Position numbers and translations under genes: made by a program | Assembly (NCBI GenBank): GCA_036559965.1 | Contig: DATBSD010000008.1 | Span: 1-27,495 of the forward strand | Reading direction: 5' to 3' | DNA from: CSP1-4 sp036559965 | Lineage (GTDB): Bacteria > Chloroflexota > Limnocylindria > Limnocylindrales > CSP1-4 | DNA length: 27,495 bases | Shown: positions 1 to 7,691 of the stretch, one piece after another | How positions within the stretch are numbered: position 1 is the first letter of the stretch | Layout: each line of letters opens with the position of its first letter | The notes under the pieces: generated by a model | What the model saw: the letters and a program-made list of their open reading frames with translations, nothing else | The model's database searches: none | Told to the model about the DNA's origin: nothing

Positions 1-876
1 GGCGACCATCGCGTCGACGGCATCCTGCGGGCCGGTCAGGGCCTCGATGGCCGCGATCTGCGAGAAGGCCGCCGTGCACGAGACCGAGTTGATGATCAGG
101 CGGCTGAAGGCCGGCACGAGCGCGGCCGGCACGGCCGCGAAGCCCAGCCGCCAGCCGGTCATGGCGAAGGTCTTGCTGAAGCCGTCGAGCACGATCGTCC
201 GCTCGGCCATGCCCGGCAGCGAGGCGATCGAGATGTGCTCGCCCTCGTAGACGATGCGGCCGTAGATCTCGTCGGCCAGGACGACGATGTCACGCTCGAT
301 GGCGATCGCTGCGATGGCCTCCAGATCGGACCGTGAGAGAACGCCGCCCGTCGGGTTGGCCGGGCTGTTGAAGATGATGAGCCGCGTGCGGTCGGTGACC
401 AGCGAGCGCAGCTCGTCGACGTCGAGTCGGAAGCCGTGTGCCTCGCTCAGCGCGATGGGCACCGGCCGGGCGCCCACGAAGGCGGCCATCGACTCGTAGA
501 TCGGGAATCCCGGGTCCGGGTAGATGACCTCGTCACCCGGCCCGGCGAGGGCCGTGATGGCGTAATGCATGATGGGCTTGGCACCGGGCGTGACGACGAC
601 GTTGGCGGGGTCGACGGTCAGGCCGCGCCGGGCATTGAGGTCGTTGGCGATGGCCTCCCGGAGGCCGGGCAGGCCGAGCGCCGGGCCGTAGTGCGTCCAG
701 CCGGCATCGAGCGCGCGCTTGGCCGCCTCGCGGACGTTGACCGGCGTCTCGAAGTCGGGCTCGCCGATCTCGAGATGGATGACATCGACGCCCGTCGCCT
801 CGAGCGCCTTGGCCCGTGCCGCGGCCTCGAAGGCGGTCTCGGTCCCAAGGTCACGCATCCGCTCCGCCAGCCGCAT
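1..876 (-). CDS. PLP-dependent aminotransferase, class I/II (C-terminus cut by window edge)
   Basis: Fold-type I aminotransferase that moves an amino group between an amino acid and a 2-oxoacid in the cytoplasm. The visible 292 codons carry the family landmarks in order: GEPDF near residue 38, a Gly-Leu substrate-loop region near 68-72, NSPANPTGG near 170-178, ADEIYG near 201-206, and the PLP-binding lysine in SKTFAMTGWR (about K235). Relatives are about 390 residues, so roughly the last 100 are outside the window. I chose ATG at 876 because a TAGCAT -10 box ends six bases upstream, which fits leaderless transcription; an in-frame ATG 18 bases further in is the alternative. It is divergent from the DUF2203 gene across only 51 bp. 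The motifs resemble aspartate/aromatic aminotransferases, but substrate cannot be settled from sequence. Confidence 0.93.
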   Translation of the reverse strand, partial: MRLAERMRDLGTETAFEAAARAKALEATGVDVIHLEIGEPDFETPVNVREAAKRALDAGWTHYGPALGLPGLREAIANDLNARRGLTVDPANVVVTPGAKPIMHYAITALAGPGDEVIYPDPGFPIYESMAAFVGARPVPIALSEAHGFRLDVDELRSLVTDRTRLIIFNSPANPTGGVLSRSDLEAIAAIAIERDIVVLADEIYGRIVYEGEHISIASLPGMAERTIVLDGFSKTFAMTGWRLGFAAVPAALVPAFSRLIINSVSCTAAFSQIAAIEALTGPQDAVDAMVA

Positions 877-882
877 GGCCCG

Positions 883-888
883 ATGCTA
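883..888 (-). promoter_or_regulatory. -10 box (TAGCAT) of the aminotransferase gene, leaderless arrangement
   Basis: TAGCAT on the minus strand is followed by six bases and then the ATG at 876. A transcript starting 6-7 bases after the hexamer would begin at the start codon itself. No clear -35 is visible. Confidence 0.55.
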
Positions 889-912
889 GCAGGGGCCGGT
901 GGCGCCGGCGCG

Positions 913-921
913 TGCGAGAAT
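913..921 (+). promoter_or_regulatory. Extended -10 box (TGC-GAGAAT) of the DUF2203 gene
   Basis: A TGn extension followed by GAGAAT ends at 921, six bases before the GTG at 928. The hexamer is imperfect, but the spacing matches the other putative leaderless starts in this window. It lies back to back with the aminotransferase promoter in a 51-bp divergent region. Confidence 0.4.
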
Positions 922-927
922 CGCCCG

Positions 928-1326
928 GTGACGCGCTTCTACAGCATCGATCAGGCTGAGGCCCGGCTGAGTGACCTGTCGCCGCTGCTCGAGAAGCTGC
1001 GTGACGACCGCGCCGACATCGCGACTGCCCGTACGGAGCTGGCGCGGTACCTGACCACGAACGGCAACGCCGGGCACGCCGACGAGCTCGAGGCGCGGGA
1101 GACCCGCATCCGTGACCTCGTCTTCCGCATGGAGCGCTACGTCAGCCAGCTCGTCGCCTGGGACATCACGTTGCGCGATATCGAGACCGGGCTGGTCGAC
1201 TTCCCGGCCCTCGTCAGCGGCCGCCAGGTCTGCCTCTGCTGGAAGCTCGGCGAGGAGCACGTCGCGTACTGGCACGAGCTCGACGCGGGCTTCGGTGGAC
1301 GACGCCCCCTCATCGAGCTGGCTTGA
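928..1326 (+). CDS. DUF2203 family protein
   Basis: A 132-residue cytoplasmic protein. It opens with RFYSIDQAEARL and ends with the diagnostic segments GLVDFPAL, CLCWKLGE and YWHELDAGF, which I recognise as the DUF2203 family of small, mostly helical proteins of unknown function. The central part (about 25-85) is rich in Glu, Arg and Leu and probably forms a helical hairpin. The same frame stays open far upstream, but that stretch is antisense to the aminotransferase; the GTG at 928 gives the usual family length and lies six bases after a -10-like hexamer. The DUF1786 gene follows after 13 bp and a rhodanese after that, suggesting one transcript. No catalytic residues can be assigned. Confidence 0.85.
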   Translation: MTRFYSIDQAEARLSDLSPLLEKLRDDRADIATARTELARYLTTNGNAGHADELEARETRIRDLVFRMERYVSQLVAWDITLRDIETGLVDFPALVSGRQVCLCWKLGEEHVAYWHELDAGFGGRRPLIELA

Positions 1327-1339
1327 GACGCGACGTCAC

Positions 1340-2521
1340 ATGCGTGCGCTGTGCATCGACGTCGGCACTGGGACGCAGGACATCCTGCTCTTCGATGCCG
1401 ATCGCGAGATCGAGAACGCCGTCCGCTTCGTGCTCCCGGCACCGACCATCGTCGTCGCCGCCCGCGTCCACGAGGCGACCCGGGCCCGGCGCCCTCTGGT
1501 GCTGACCGGCTCCACGATGGGCGGCGGCCCGTCAGCGTGGGCCATCCGCGATCACGCGCTGGCCGGCGTGCCGGTGGCGGCGACCGCCGACGCAGCGCGG
1601 ACGCTGGATGACGATCTCGACGCCCTGGCCGAGCTGGGTGTGCGCATCGTCGACACCGACGAGGCAGCCGCGAGGGCAGCTGAAGACGGGGCTGTGGCCC
1701 TTCAGCTGCGCGACGTCGCGCTCGACGACCTGACCATCGCGCTTGCCCACTACGACATCGATTTGCGGGCGATCGATGCGCTGGCCGTCGCGGTCTTCGA
1801 TCATGGCGCGGCGCCGCCGGGCATCTCCGATCGTCGCTTCCGTTTCGAGCGCCTCGCCGAACGGCTTGCTGCCGAGCCATCCGCCGGCCCGGCGGGCTTC
1901 GCGGACCACGAGGCAGCCATCCCGGCCGCCTTCACACGCCTGTGTGCCGCCACGGCCGACGCTCGCGCCTGGCTTGGGGCGGACCATCCGGCAAGCATCG
2001 TGGCCATGGACACGGGGCCGGCGGCCGTCCTTGGGGCGCTCGAGGACGCCGCGCCACGACACGCCCTCGCCCGTGGCCGGGAGGTCGTCGCGGTCAACGT
2101 CGGCAACTTCCACACGCTGGCCATGCGCCTGACGCCCGACCCCGATGCCGTCGGGGGCTGCCGCATCGCGTCGATCTACGAGCATCACACCGGCGAGCTG
2201 AGCGACCGGGCTCTGAGACGCGACGTGGCGCTCGTCGCCAGTGGCGACATCGATGGCGAGGCGGTCTTCGCGGATATGGGCCACGGCGCCCTGATCGTCG
2301 AACCGCCATCGCCGGACCGCGGCCGCGGCTGGGTCGCCGTGACCGGCCCGCGCCGCGAGCGGCTCGTGGGACGGCTGGTCCGGGGCGTCGGGCGAGCGGC
2401 ACCGGCTGTACCACACGGCGACATGATGCAGGCCGGTCCGTTCGGGCTCCTGCGCGCCCTCGCCTGGCGCAGACCCGAGTGGCGGGCGCCGGTCGAGCGC
2501 CGGCTCGGTACCATCGCCTGA
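1340..2521 (+). CDS. DUF1786 family protein
   Basis: A 393-residue protein that begins with CIDVGTGTQDILLFD, followed by VLPAPTIVVAARV and TGSTMGGGPSAWA, the hallmark start of the DUF1786 family (COG4012). Family members are sometimes labelled 'pyruvate formate-lyase activating enzyme', but there is no radical-SAM CxxxCxxC motif here, so I do not use that name. The DxGTGxxD loop and a later VNVGNFHT segment resemble the two phosphate-binding loops of the ASKHA sugar-kinase/actin fold; that is an inference. ATG at 1340 is chosen because the homology begins there; the longer open frame upstream overlaps DUF2203. Its TGA overlaps the ATG of the next gene, so the two are translationally coupled. 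Function is unknown. Confidence 0.83.
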   Translation: MRALCIDVGTGTQDILLFDADREIENAVRFVLPAPTIVVAARVHEATRARRPLVLTGSTMGGGPSAWAIRDHALAGVPVAATADAARTLDDDLDALAELGVRIVDTDEAAARAAEDGAVALQLRDVALDDLTIALAHYDIDLRAIDALAVAVFDHGAAPPGISDRRFRFERLAERLAAEPSAGPAGFADHEAAIPAAFTRLCAATADARAWLGADHPASIVAMDTGPAAVLGALEDAAPRHALARGREVVAVNVGNFHTLAMRLTPDPDAVGGCRIASIYEHHTGELSDRALRRDVALVASGDIDGEAVFADMGHGALIVEPPSPDRGRGWVAVTGPRRERLVGRLVRGVGRAAPAVPHGDMMQAGPFGLLRALAWRRPEWRAPVERRLGTIA

Positions 2522-2910
2522 TGGACCGACCGCCGACCATCGAACGGATCACCGTAACGGAGGCCGCACGCCGCCTCGACGCGCCGCCTGCGCCGGACGG
2601 CGGCGAGGCACGGCGCCCGCTCCTCGTCGATGTCCGCGAGCCCGACGAATTCGCCGACTTCCGGGCGACCCGTGCCGTGCTCATGCCGCTCTCGGTCTTC
2701 CAGCTGCGCTACTCCACGCTGCCGCACGACCGGCCGCTGTTGCTCATCTGCCAGACCGGTGCCCGGAGCCTGGCCGCGGCCGGTTTCCTGCTCGAGCACG
2801 GCTACGCGGACGCGGCCAACGTCGAAGGCGGCTCGATGGCCTGGGCCGCGGCCGGATTGCCGATCCGGACCGGGCCGCCCGATGACGGCGAGGGCGACCT
2901 TCCGGGCTGA
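2521..2910 (+). CDS. Rhodanese-like domain protein
   Basis: A 129-residue single rhodanese domain. LLVDVREPDEF at about 34-44 is the conserved CH2-type start, and CQTGARS at 77-83 is the active-site loop with the persulfide-carrying Cys77. The last 15 residues are acidic and probably disordered. There is no signal peptide, so it should act in the cytoplasm as a sulfur carrier or sulfurtransferase. The start codon overlaps the stop of the DUF1786 gene (TGATG), indicating coupled translation. It converges on the kelch gene with only nine bases between the stop codons. The partner in sulfur transfer is not evident, though the neighbouring DUF genes are candidates. Confidence 0.9.
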   Translation: MDRPPTIERITVTEAARRLDAPPAPDGGEARRPLLVDVREPDEFADFRATRAVLMPLSVFQLRYSTLPHDRPLLLICQTGARSLAAAGFLLEHGYADAANVEGGSMAWAAAGLPIRTGPPDDGEGDLPG

Positions 2911-2919
2911 GAGGATCGG

Positions 2920-4425
2920 CTAGTAGTCGTCCTCAGGGGTCGGGGCCTTCGTCCGGCCGCGCGAGAGCGTGTGCAACAGGCGGCCGCGCAGCCGTGGCCG
3001 CTGAAGCAGCACGGCAAGCGCGATGAGCACGACGAAGGCGCCGGTCGCCACGAGGCTGGCATTGAGCTCCGCGAGCTGGATGCCGATAGCGCCCGGGATG
3101 GCAAGGCCGGGCACCGTCGCCCCGATGAGGCCGAGCTGGAAGAAGGGTGCCTTGGGCGCCAGGTTGGCCCGCAGCGTGTCGGTCAGCGGGCCAGCGCTGT
3201 CGGCGCCACCGACGACGTACGCATGGGCGCCGACGACGGCCGCCGATCCCGCCACGCGGGCGCTTGGCAGATCGTCCTGGCTGAGTGTCTGCCAGGCGGC
3301 GATGTCACCGGTCGTCGCCTCCGGGACCGCCCAGTAGGTCGTCGCAACGGGCGTGCCTGTGCCGTCGTGGCCTCCGACGACGTAGATGGCGCCGCCATTG
3401 GTGAAGCCGGCCGCATCGACACGAGCGGCCGGCAGCGAGCTCGCGCCGAGGCTCACGGCCCATGGCACGATCGGCGCGTCGGGCGCCTCGCCGCTGCGCA
3501 CGGGGTTGCCCTCGTCATCGAGATGCAGGCGAAGGACGTCACCCGTCGGCCCCAGGGTGGTCTCGCCGCCGACGACGTAGATGCCATCGCCGATGAGGCC
3601 GGCCGCCGCATGCGCGCGGCCGTTGGGCTGGCCGGTCGCGTCGGGCAGCGTGAGCTCGGGTCGTTCGACCCACGGCACCAGCTCCGGCGGATCGGAGTCC
3701 GGCTTGATGCCCGCCTGCCAGGTCGAGGCCGACAGCCCGTCGGCACCGGCGCCGCCCATGAGATAGATGCCGCTCGTCGTCGCCACAGCCATCGCCCCGC
3801 TGACGGGCGCCTTGAGCGAGAGCGCCTCAAGCTCTTCCCAGCCGGTCACCGCACCCTCCTCGAGCGTGGCGGCGTAGACGGTCGTGGTCGGGGCGCCCTC
3901 GGCGTCGAGTCCGCCGATGACGAACGGCCGACCGTTGACGGCCACGAAGGCCGCGTCGGTCCGTGGCTCGGGCAGCGGCGCCCCTTCGCTCCAGGGCCCG
4001 AAGTTGCCATCCTCGGTCGTCGTCGTCTTGAGCACCGAGGCGGTCGGGCCTGTCGGACCGGTGCCGCCCACGAGGTAGAGGTCGAGGCCGCCCTGGAAGG
4101 CGCCGGCGTCGGCGCGGCCCTCCGGCAGCGCGACCTCCGGCGGCGACGCCTGCCAGGGCACCACCGCCCCCGCCGGCACGGGACAGGGCAGGTCGCCGTT
4201 CGCCGCATCGCAGAGGTTGACGACGCTGATCACGTTGTAGCCGATCTGGACGGTCTCGCGGATGGTCAGGTAAAGGGCGATGTTGGGCAGGTAGCCGAGC
4301 AGGAAGAGGACCGTCGCGAACCAGAACATGCCCTTCCAGAACGCCGCCGCCCAGCCGTCCGCGTCGAGCAGCCCGAACGCGGTCCGACGTCGGGTGGTGC
4401 CGCTGGGGATGGCCCGTTGCGCCAC
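2920..4425 (-). CDS. Membrane-anchored kelch-repeat beta-propeller protein
   Basis: About 501 residues. A short basic N-terminus leads into a first membrane segment (about 28-52), followed by five or six kelch-like blades, each recognisable by a hydrophobic strand ending in VVGG or IGG (for example IYVVGGHDG and AYVVGGADS), and a C-terminal membrane segment near 455-480 with a basic tail. The propeller should sit outside the membrane between two anchors. It is the last gene of the cytochrome b6-type operon, 17 bp after the cytochrome c-cupredoxin gene. A GTG at 4425 follows an AGGAGG (4439-4444) by 13 bases; the longer frame to 4503 overlaps the upstream gene. A structural or docking role with the respiratory complex is inferred from context only. 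Confidence 0.8.
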   Translation of the reverse strand: MAQRAIPSGTTRRRTAFGLLDADGWAAAFWKGMFWFATVLFLLGYLPNIALYLTIRETVQIGYNVISVVNLCDAANGDLPCPVPAGAVVPWQASPPEVALPEGRADAGAFQGGLDLYLVGGTGPTGPTASVLKTTTTEDGNFGPWSEGAPLPEPRTDAAFVAVNGRPFVIGGLDAEGAPTTTVYAATLEEGAVTGWEELEALSLKAPVSGAMAVATTSGIYLMGGAGADGLSASTWQAGIKPDSDPPELVPWVERPELTLPDATGQPNGRAHAAAGLIGDGIYVVGGETTLGPTGDVLRLHLDDEGNPVRSGEAPDAPIVPWAVSLGASSLPAARVDAAGFTNGGAIYVVGGHDGTGTPVATTYWAVPEATTGDIAAWQTLSQDDLPSARVAGSAAVVGAHAYVVGGADSAGPLTDTLRANLAPKAPFFQLGLIGATVPGLAIPGAIGIQLAELNASLVATGAFVVLIALAVLLQRPRLRGRLLHTLSRGRTKAPTPEDDY

Positions 4426-4442
4426 GGTCTGGACCTCGCCTC

Positions 4443-5612
4443 CTATGGCTCGACGAACTCGAAGTCGCCGTGCATCGGCTGGTAGTGGCCCGGGATGATG
4501 CACGCGAACTGGAGCGGGTCGGTCGTGTCGAAGGTGTAGGTGAACTCCTGGCTGCCGGACGGGAAGGTGGCGATGCCGGGCAGGTCGGCCGACGTGGTCG
4601 TGGTCTCGGTCGAGAGTGTCGCCTCGGGGCCGAGGTAGAAGTTGTGGTCGAAGCCGGCCGTGTTCGTGACCTGGAACGTGACCGTCTCGCCGGCCACGAC
4701 CGGGATGCTCGCCGCCTTGGTCCCCTCCGGATCGGTGATCGAGAGCTGCGCCGTCAGGTCGAGCTCGACGACGCGCGGACTATCGACCGTGCCGGGCGTG
4801 TCGACCGTGCCGCCACCGGTGCCGCCACCGCCTTCGTTCGAGCCACCGATGAGCGGACCGTCGGGGTCCCGCCAGCAGGCCGGATAAGGCGTCGCATCGG
4901 GTGCCGGCTGGAAGTTCGGATCACGCCAGCCGCGCACCTCGACCGGGGCAGGCGTCGGACCTTCCTCGCCCTCCGTCACGTGGGGCACGTACGTCCAGGT
5001 CGTCTCCGTCGTCGCGCCAAGGAACGTGATGAGCTCCTCGACCTCACGGTAGTTGAGCGGCCCGATCGGCTGCGCCCAGACCGGCATCACGCTCCGCGCG
5101 TCGCCGCACACGTAGCGGCCACCCTTGGCCAGGACCGTCTCGATATACAGCGGGTTGAGGTGCCCGGTGCCCGGGTCGCCGGTCGGCGTGTAGGCGTTGA
5201 AGAGGGCCATCTGGTCGTTCAGCGGCGCCCCCACGCCGCCCTTGCCATCGACGCCGTGGCATGACGAGCAGTTCGTCTGGTAGAGGGCGTAGCCGCGCGA
5301 GACGTCGGTGATGTACTGGCTCTGGCTGGTCCGCTCGAGCTGCCCTTCGACGCCCAGGGCAGGCACGCCGATGGCGTAGAACCAGTAGAGCGGGATGAAG
5401 AAGACGACGATGAACACGAACAGGAACGCGATCCGGCGGGCGTTGCCGCTCTGGCGTACGACCTGGGCGGCGCGCTCCTCGGTCAGCTCGACGCGATGGG
5501 CGCGCTCACCGGCGTCGAAGCGCTCGACGCCCAGCGGCGCCGTCTCGCGCGGCGCGACCTCGCTGCCGGGTTCGCGCGGTGTCAGCTCGCGTCCGGTCGG
5601 CTGGTCGCTCAT
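4443..5612 (-). CDS. Membrane-anchored monohaem cytochrome c fused to a C-terminal cupredoxin
   Basis: A 389-residue fusion. A cytoplasmic N-tail of about 60 residues precedes one membrane helix (about 61-85). The class I cytochrome c domain follows, with haem-attachment CSSCH at 115-119 and a probable axial Met near 176 in SVMPVW. A Gly/Thr-rich linker (about 255-280) leads to a cupredoxin domain holding a type-1 copper ligand set: His near 323 in DHNF, then Cys, His and Met near 371, 376 and 380 in CIIPGHYQPM. The protein should carry haem and copper outside the membrane and take electrons from the Rieske protein for a terminal oxidase. Its ATG overlaps the Rieske stop (ATGA), so the genes are translationally coupled. 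The fusion is unusual for a bc-operon cytochrome. Confidence 0.9.
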   Translation of the reverse strand: MSDQPTGRELTPREPGSEVAPRETAPLGVERFDAGERAHRVELTEERAAQVVRQSGNARRIAFLFVFIVVFFIPLYWFYAIGVPALGVEGQLERTSQSQYITDVSRGYALYQTNCSSCHGVDGKGGVGAPLNDQMALFNAYTPTGDPGTGHLNPLYIETVLAKGGRYVCGDARSVMPVWAQPIGPLNYREVEELITFLGATTETTWTYVPHVTEGEEGPTPAPVEVRGWRDPNFQPAPDATPYPACWRDPDGPLIGGSNEGGGGTGGGTVDTPGTVDSPRVVELDLTAQLSITDPEGTKAASIPVVAGETVTFQVTNTAGFDHNFYLGPEATLSTETTTTSADLPGIATFPSGSQEFTYTFDTTDPLQFACIIPGHYQPMHGDFEFVEP

Positions 5613-6280
5613 ATGCAGCCCGTCGGGCTGGCGGGCGGGATGAGCCCCGGCTGTCCGAGCGCGACGGGCAGCGGGCCGAGGGTGATCTTGGCCGTGTCGA
5701 CGGTCAGCACGCCCTCGGGGCTGACCACGGTCGCGAAGCGATCGAGGCTTCGGGGAGCCGGCCCGAGCTTGTCGACCTTGGTCCCCAGGCGGTCATAGCG
5801 GGAGCCATGGCAGGCGCACTCGAACCACTCGTTCTTGGTGCAGAAGTTGGGCTTGCAGCCGAGGTGCGGACAGCGCTGGTAGAGCGCCCGCACGTTGACG
5901 TCGGCGCCCGAGCCGTCGGCGCTCTCGCCGGGGATGAAGCCGCGCCCCGTGTCGATGAGCTGGATGTATGACCGGGCGACCAGGAAGTAGGCCGGCGCGC
6001 CGTCCTGGAGTGTCGTGCCGGCGACCGCAGGGGCGGCGTTCACGTCGTCGATCGTGCCCAGGGTCAGGATGCCCCCGAAGCCGCCCGTCAGGTTCGGCCA
6101 CAGGAAGCCGACCGAGCCGCCCAGGAATTCGACCGTCGCCAGGGTGATGCCCGCGCCCAGCGAGCGCCGCAGGAGGGTCCGGCGCGACAGCCCGGCTGCC
6201 CGGCCGTGGCGCAGCGATGCGAGCGACTCGCGCGTCAGCGTCTGGGGCTCATCGGCGCTGCTGAGCTTCCAGTTGCCCAT
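5609..6280 (-). CDS. Rieske [2Fe-2S] subunit of a cytochrome bc/b6f-type complex
   Basis: A 223-residue Rieske protein. A twin-arginine-like SRRTLLRRS (32-40) precedes a hydrophobic anchor (about 41-62), consistent with Tat export and membrane retention. The cluster-binding boxes are CPHLGC (ligands C137 and H139) and CACHGS (ligands C155 and H158), with C142 and C157 as the usual disulfide pair; C147 between the boxes is an extra cysteine. It carries electrons from quinol at the Qo site to the downstream cytochrome c-cupredoxin. ATG at 6280 is preceded by GAGGAGG, part of which overlaps the stop region of the subunit IV gene, 13 bp upstream. Confidence 0.95.
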   Translation of the reverse strand: MGNWKLSSADEPQTLTRESLASLRHGRAAGLSRRTLLRRSLGAGITLATVEFLGGSVGFLWPNLTGGFGGILTLGTIDDVNAAPAVAGTTLQDGAPAYFLVARSYIQLIDTGRGFIPGESADGSGADVNVRALYQRCPHLGCKPNFCTKNEWFECACHGSRYDRLGTKVDKLGPAPRSLDRFATVVSPEGVLTVDTAKITLGPLPVALGQPGLIPPASPTGCI

Positions 6281-6293
6281 CAGTCGGCCCTCC

Positions 6294-6941
6294 TCACAGC
6301 GCGAAGAAGAGGCCGTCGACCCACGGCAGGGACCACGCGTAGCCGGGGCCGCGGAAGAAGGCACCGATGAACGTCACGACCAGCCCGGACGCAGCGAAGA
6401 TCGTGAAGATCATGACGCCCAGCTTGCGATCGCTCGGGCGCGACGAGCCGCCATCGCCCTTCGGCCCGCGGTCGATGTAGGGGATCAGGCCGGCGCCGAC
6501 CAGGATCCAGGCCACGCCCAGCACGCCGACCACCGTGGGGTGGAAGTAGACCAGCAGCTCCTGCAGCCCGACGAGGTACCAGGGTGCCTTGGTCACCGGC
6601 GGCGTGGCCGCGTTGTTGGCCAGCTCCTCGAGCGGGGCGTTCACGAAGACGCCCATGATGATCAGGAAGATCGTGATGACCGCCGCGGCGAAGAACTCGA
6701 TGGCCAGCAGGTGTGGCCATGTCAGGACCGTGTCGTCGGGCTCCTTCTGAACGCGCACCACGGCGTCCTGCTTGACCAGCGCGAGCAGGCGGTAGGGCCG
6801 CGCGGCCATGGGCACGCGCTGCTTGTCGATCTCGGTCGTACGCCGCTCCGGCGGCGCCGCCGGCAGGCTCGTCCGGCGCGCCGGCGTCTCCGGCGCAGGC
6901 GTCGGGGCCGGGGTCGGCAGGCGGGTTCCGTCGTCGGTCAT
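6294..6941 (-). CDS. Cytochrome b6f subunit IV-like protein (C-terminal half of cytochrome b)
   Basis: A 215-residue protein with a Pro/Ala-rich cytoplasmic N-tail (about 1-45) and three membrane helices (about 78-100, 132-155 and 173-196), the topology of subunit IV. The Qo-site region reads TKAPWYLVGLQELL, so the canonical Pro-Glu-Trp-Tyr motif is Ala-Pro-Trp-Tyr (119-122) and lacks the glutamate. From general knowledge, KAPWY-type Qo motifs occur in menaquinol-using bc complexes of several non-photosynthetic phyla. It forms the quinol-oxidising site together with the cytochrome b6-type subunit, encoded 21 bp upstream. The N-tail is longer than in chloroplast subunit IV. Confidence 0.93.
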   Translation of the reverse strand: MTDDGTRLPTPAPTPAPETPARRTSLPAAPPERRTTEIDKQRVPMAARPYRLLALVKQDAVVRVQKEPDDTVLTWPHLLAIEFFAAAVITIFLIIMGVFVNAPLEELANNAATPPVTKAPWYLVGLQELLVYFHPTVVGVLGVAWILVGAGLIPYIDRGPKGDGGSSRPSDRKLGVMIFTIFAASGLVVTFIGAFFRGPGYAWSLPWVDGLFFAL

Positions 6942-6962
6942 CGGTCGTCGGTGTCCACAGGC

Positions 6963-7691
6963 CTAGAGCGGCCCGGAGATGCCGCCATCCTTCCGGATGC
7001 GCCAGAAGTGGACGGCCAGGAAGAAGGCGGCGGTCAGCGGCAGGAAGACGACGTGCAGGACGTAGAACCGCAGCAGCGTGTTCTGGCCGACCTCCAGGCC
7101 ACCGAAGATGAGCAGCTTGGAGACGGTGTTGAAGACCGGCGCGCTCTCGGCGAAGTTGAAGCCGATGGTGATCGCCCAGTAGGCGATCTGGTCCCACGGC
7201 AGCAGGTAGCCCGTGTACGACAGGAAGAGTGTCAGGAAGAGCAGCACGACGCCGACCACCCAGTTGAACTCGCGCGGCGGCTTGTACGCCCCGTGATAGA
7301 AGACCCGCATCATGTGCAGGAACACGAAGAAGACCATCAGGTGGGCCGCCCAGCGGTGGACGTTGCGCGTGAGCAGTCCGAAGACGACCTCCGACTGGAT
7401 GCGCAGGATGTCGTTGTAGGCCTGCGTCGCCGAAGGCACGTAGAAGAACATCAGGTAGACGCCGGTGATGGTCAGCGCGAGGAACAGGAAGAACGACAGC
7501 CCGCCGAGGCAGAAGGTGTACGCGAACTTGACCGCGTGCTGGCGGACGCGCACCGGGTGGAGGTGCAGGAAGACGTTGTTCATGACCGCCATCGCGCGCG
7601 ACCGCTCGTCAGCGGGATACGGTTGACGGAAGATCGAACGCCAGGCTGCGCTGCGGCGGATCGTCTGGTCGACCCGCTCCAGGAAGCTCAC
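6963..7691 (-). CDS. Cytochrome b6-type subunit (N-terminal cytochrome b, probable haem ci)
   Basis: A 242-residue, four-helix cytochrome b6 homologue. The b-haem ligands are H112/H126 on one helix and H213/H228 on another; the second pair has 14 intervening residues, the b6f pattern, rather than 13 as in classical bc1. FCLGGL at 60-65 matches the YCLGG of chloroplast cytochrome b6, whose cysteine covalently holds haem ci, so C61 probably does the same. YLLPWDQIAYWA and the C-terminal RIRKDGGISGPL also match b6. It starts at GTG, overlapping the stop of the flavoprotein gene (GTGA). The subunit carries electrons across the membrane between the two quinone sites. Confidence 0.95.
   Translation of the reverse strand: MSFLERVDQTIRRSAAWRSIFRQPYPADERSRAMAVMNNVFLHLHPVRVRQHAVKFAYTFCLGGLSFFLFLALTITGVYLMFFYVPSATQAYNDILRIQSEVVFGLLTRNVHRWAAHLMVFFVFLHMMRVFYHGAYKPPREFNWVVGVVLLFLTLFLSYTGYLLPWDQIAYWAITIGFNFAESAPVFNTVSKLLIFGGLEVGQNTLLRFYVLHVVFLPLTAAFFLAVHFWRIRKDGGISGPL

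Noticed and set aside
1340..2521. Pyruvate formate-lyase activating enzyme label for the DUF1786 protein
   Set aside because: No CxxxCxxC radical-SAM motif exists in the sequence; the label is a legacy annotation.
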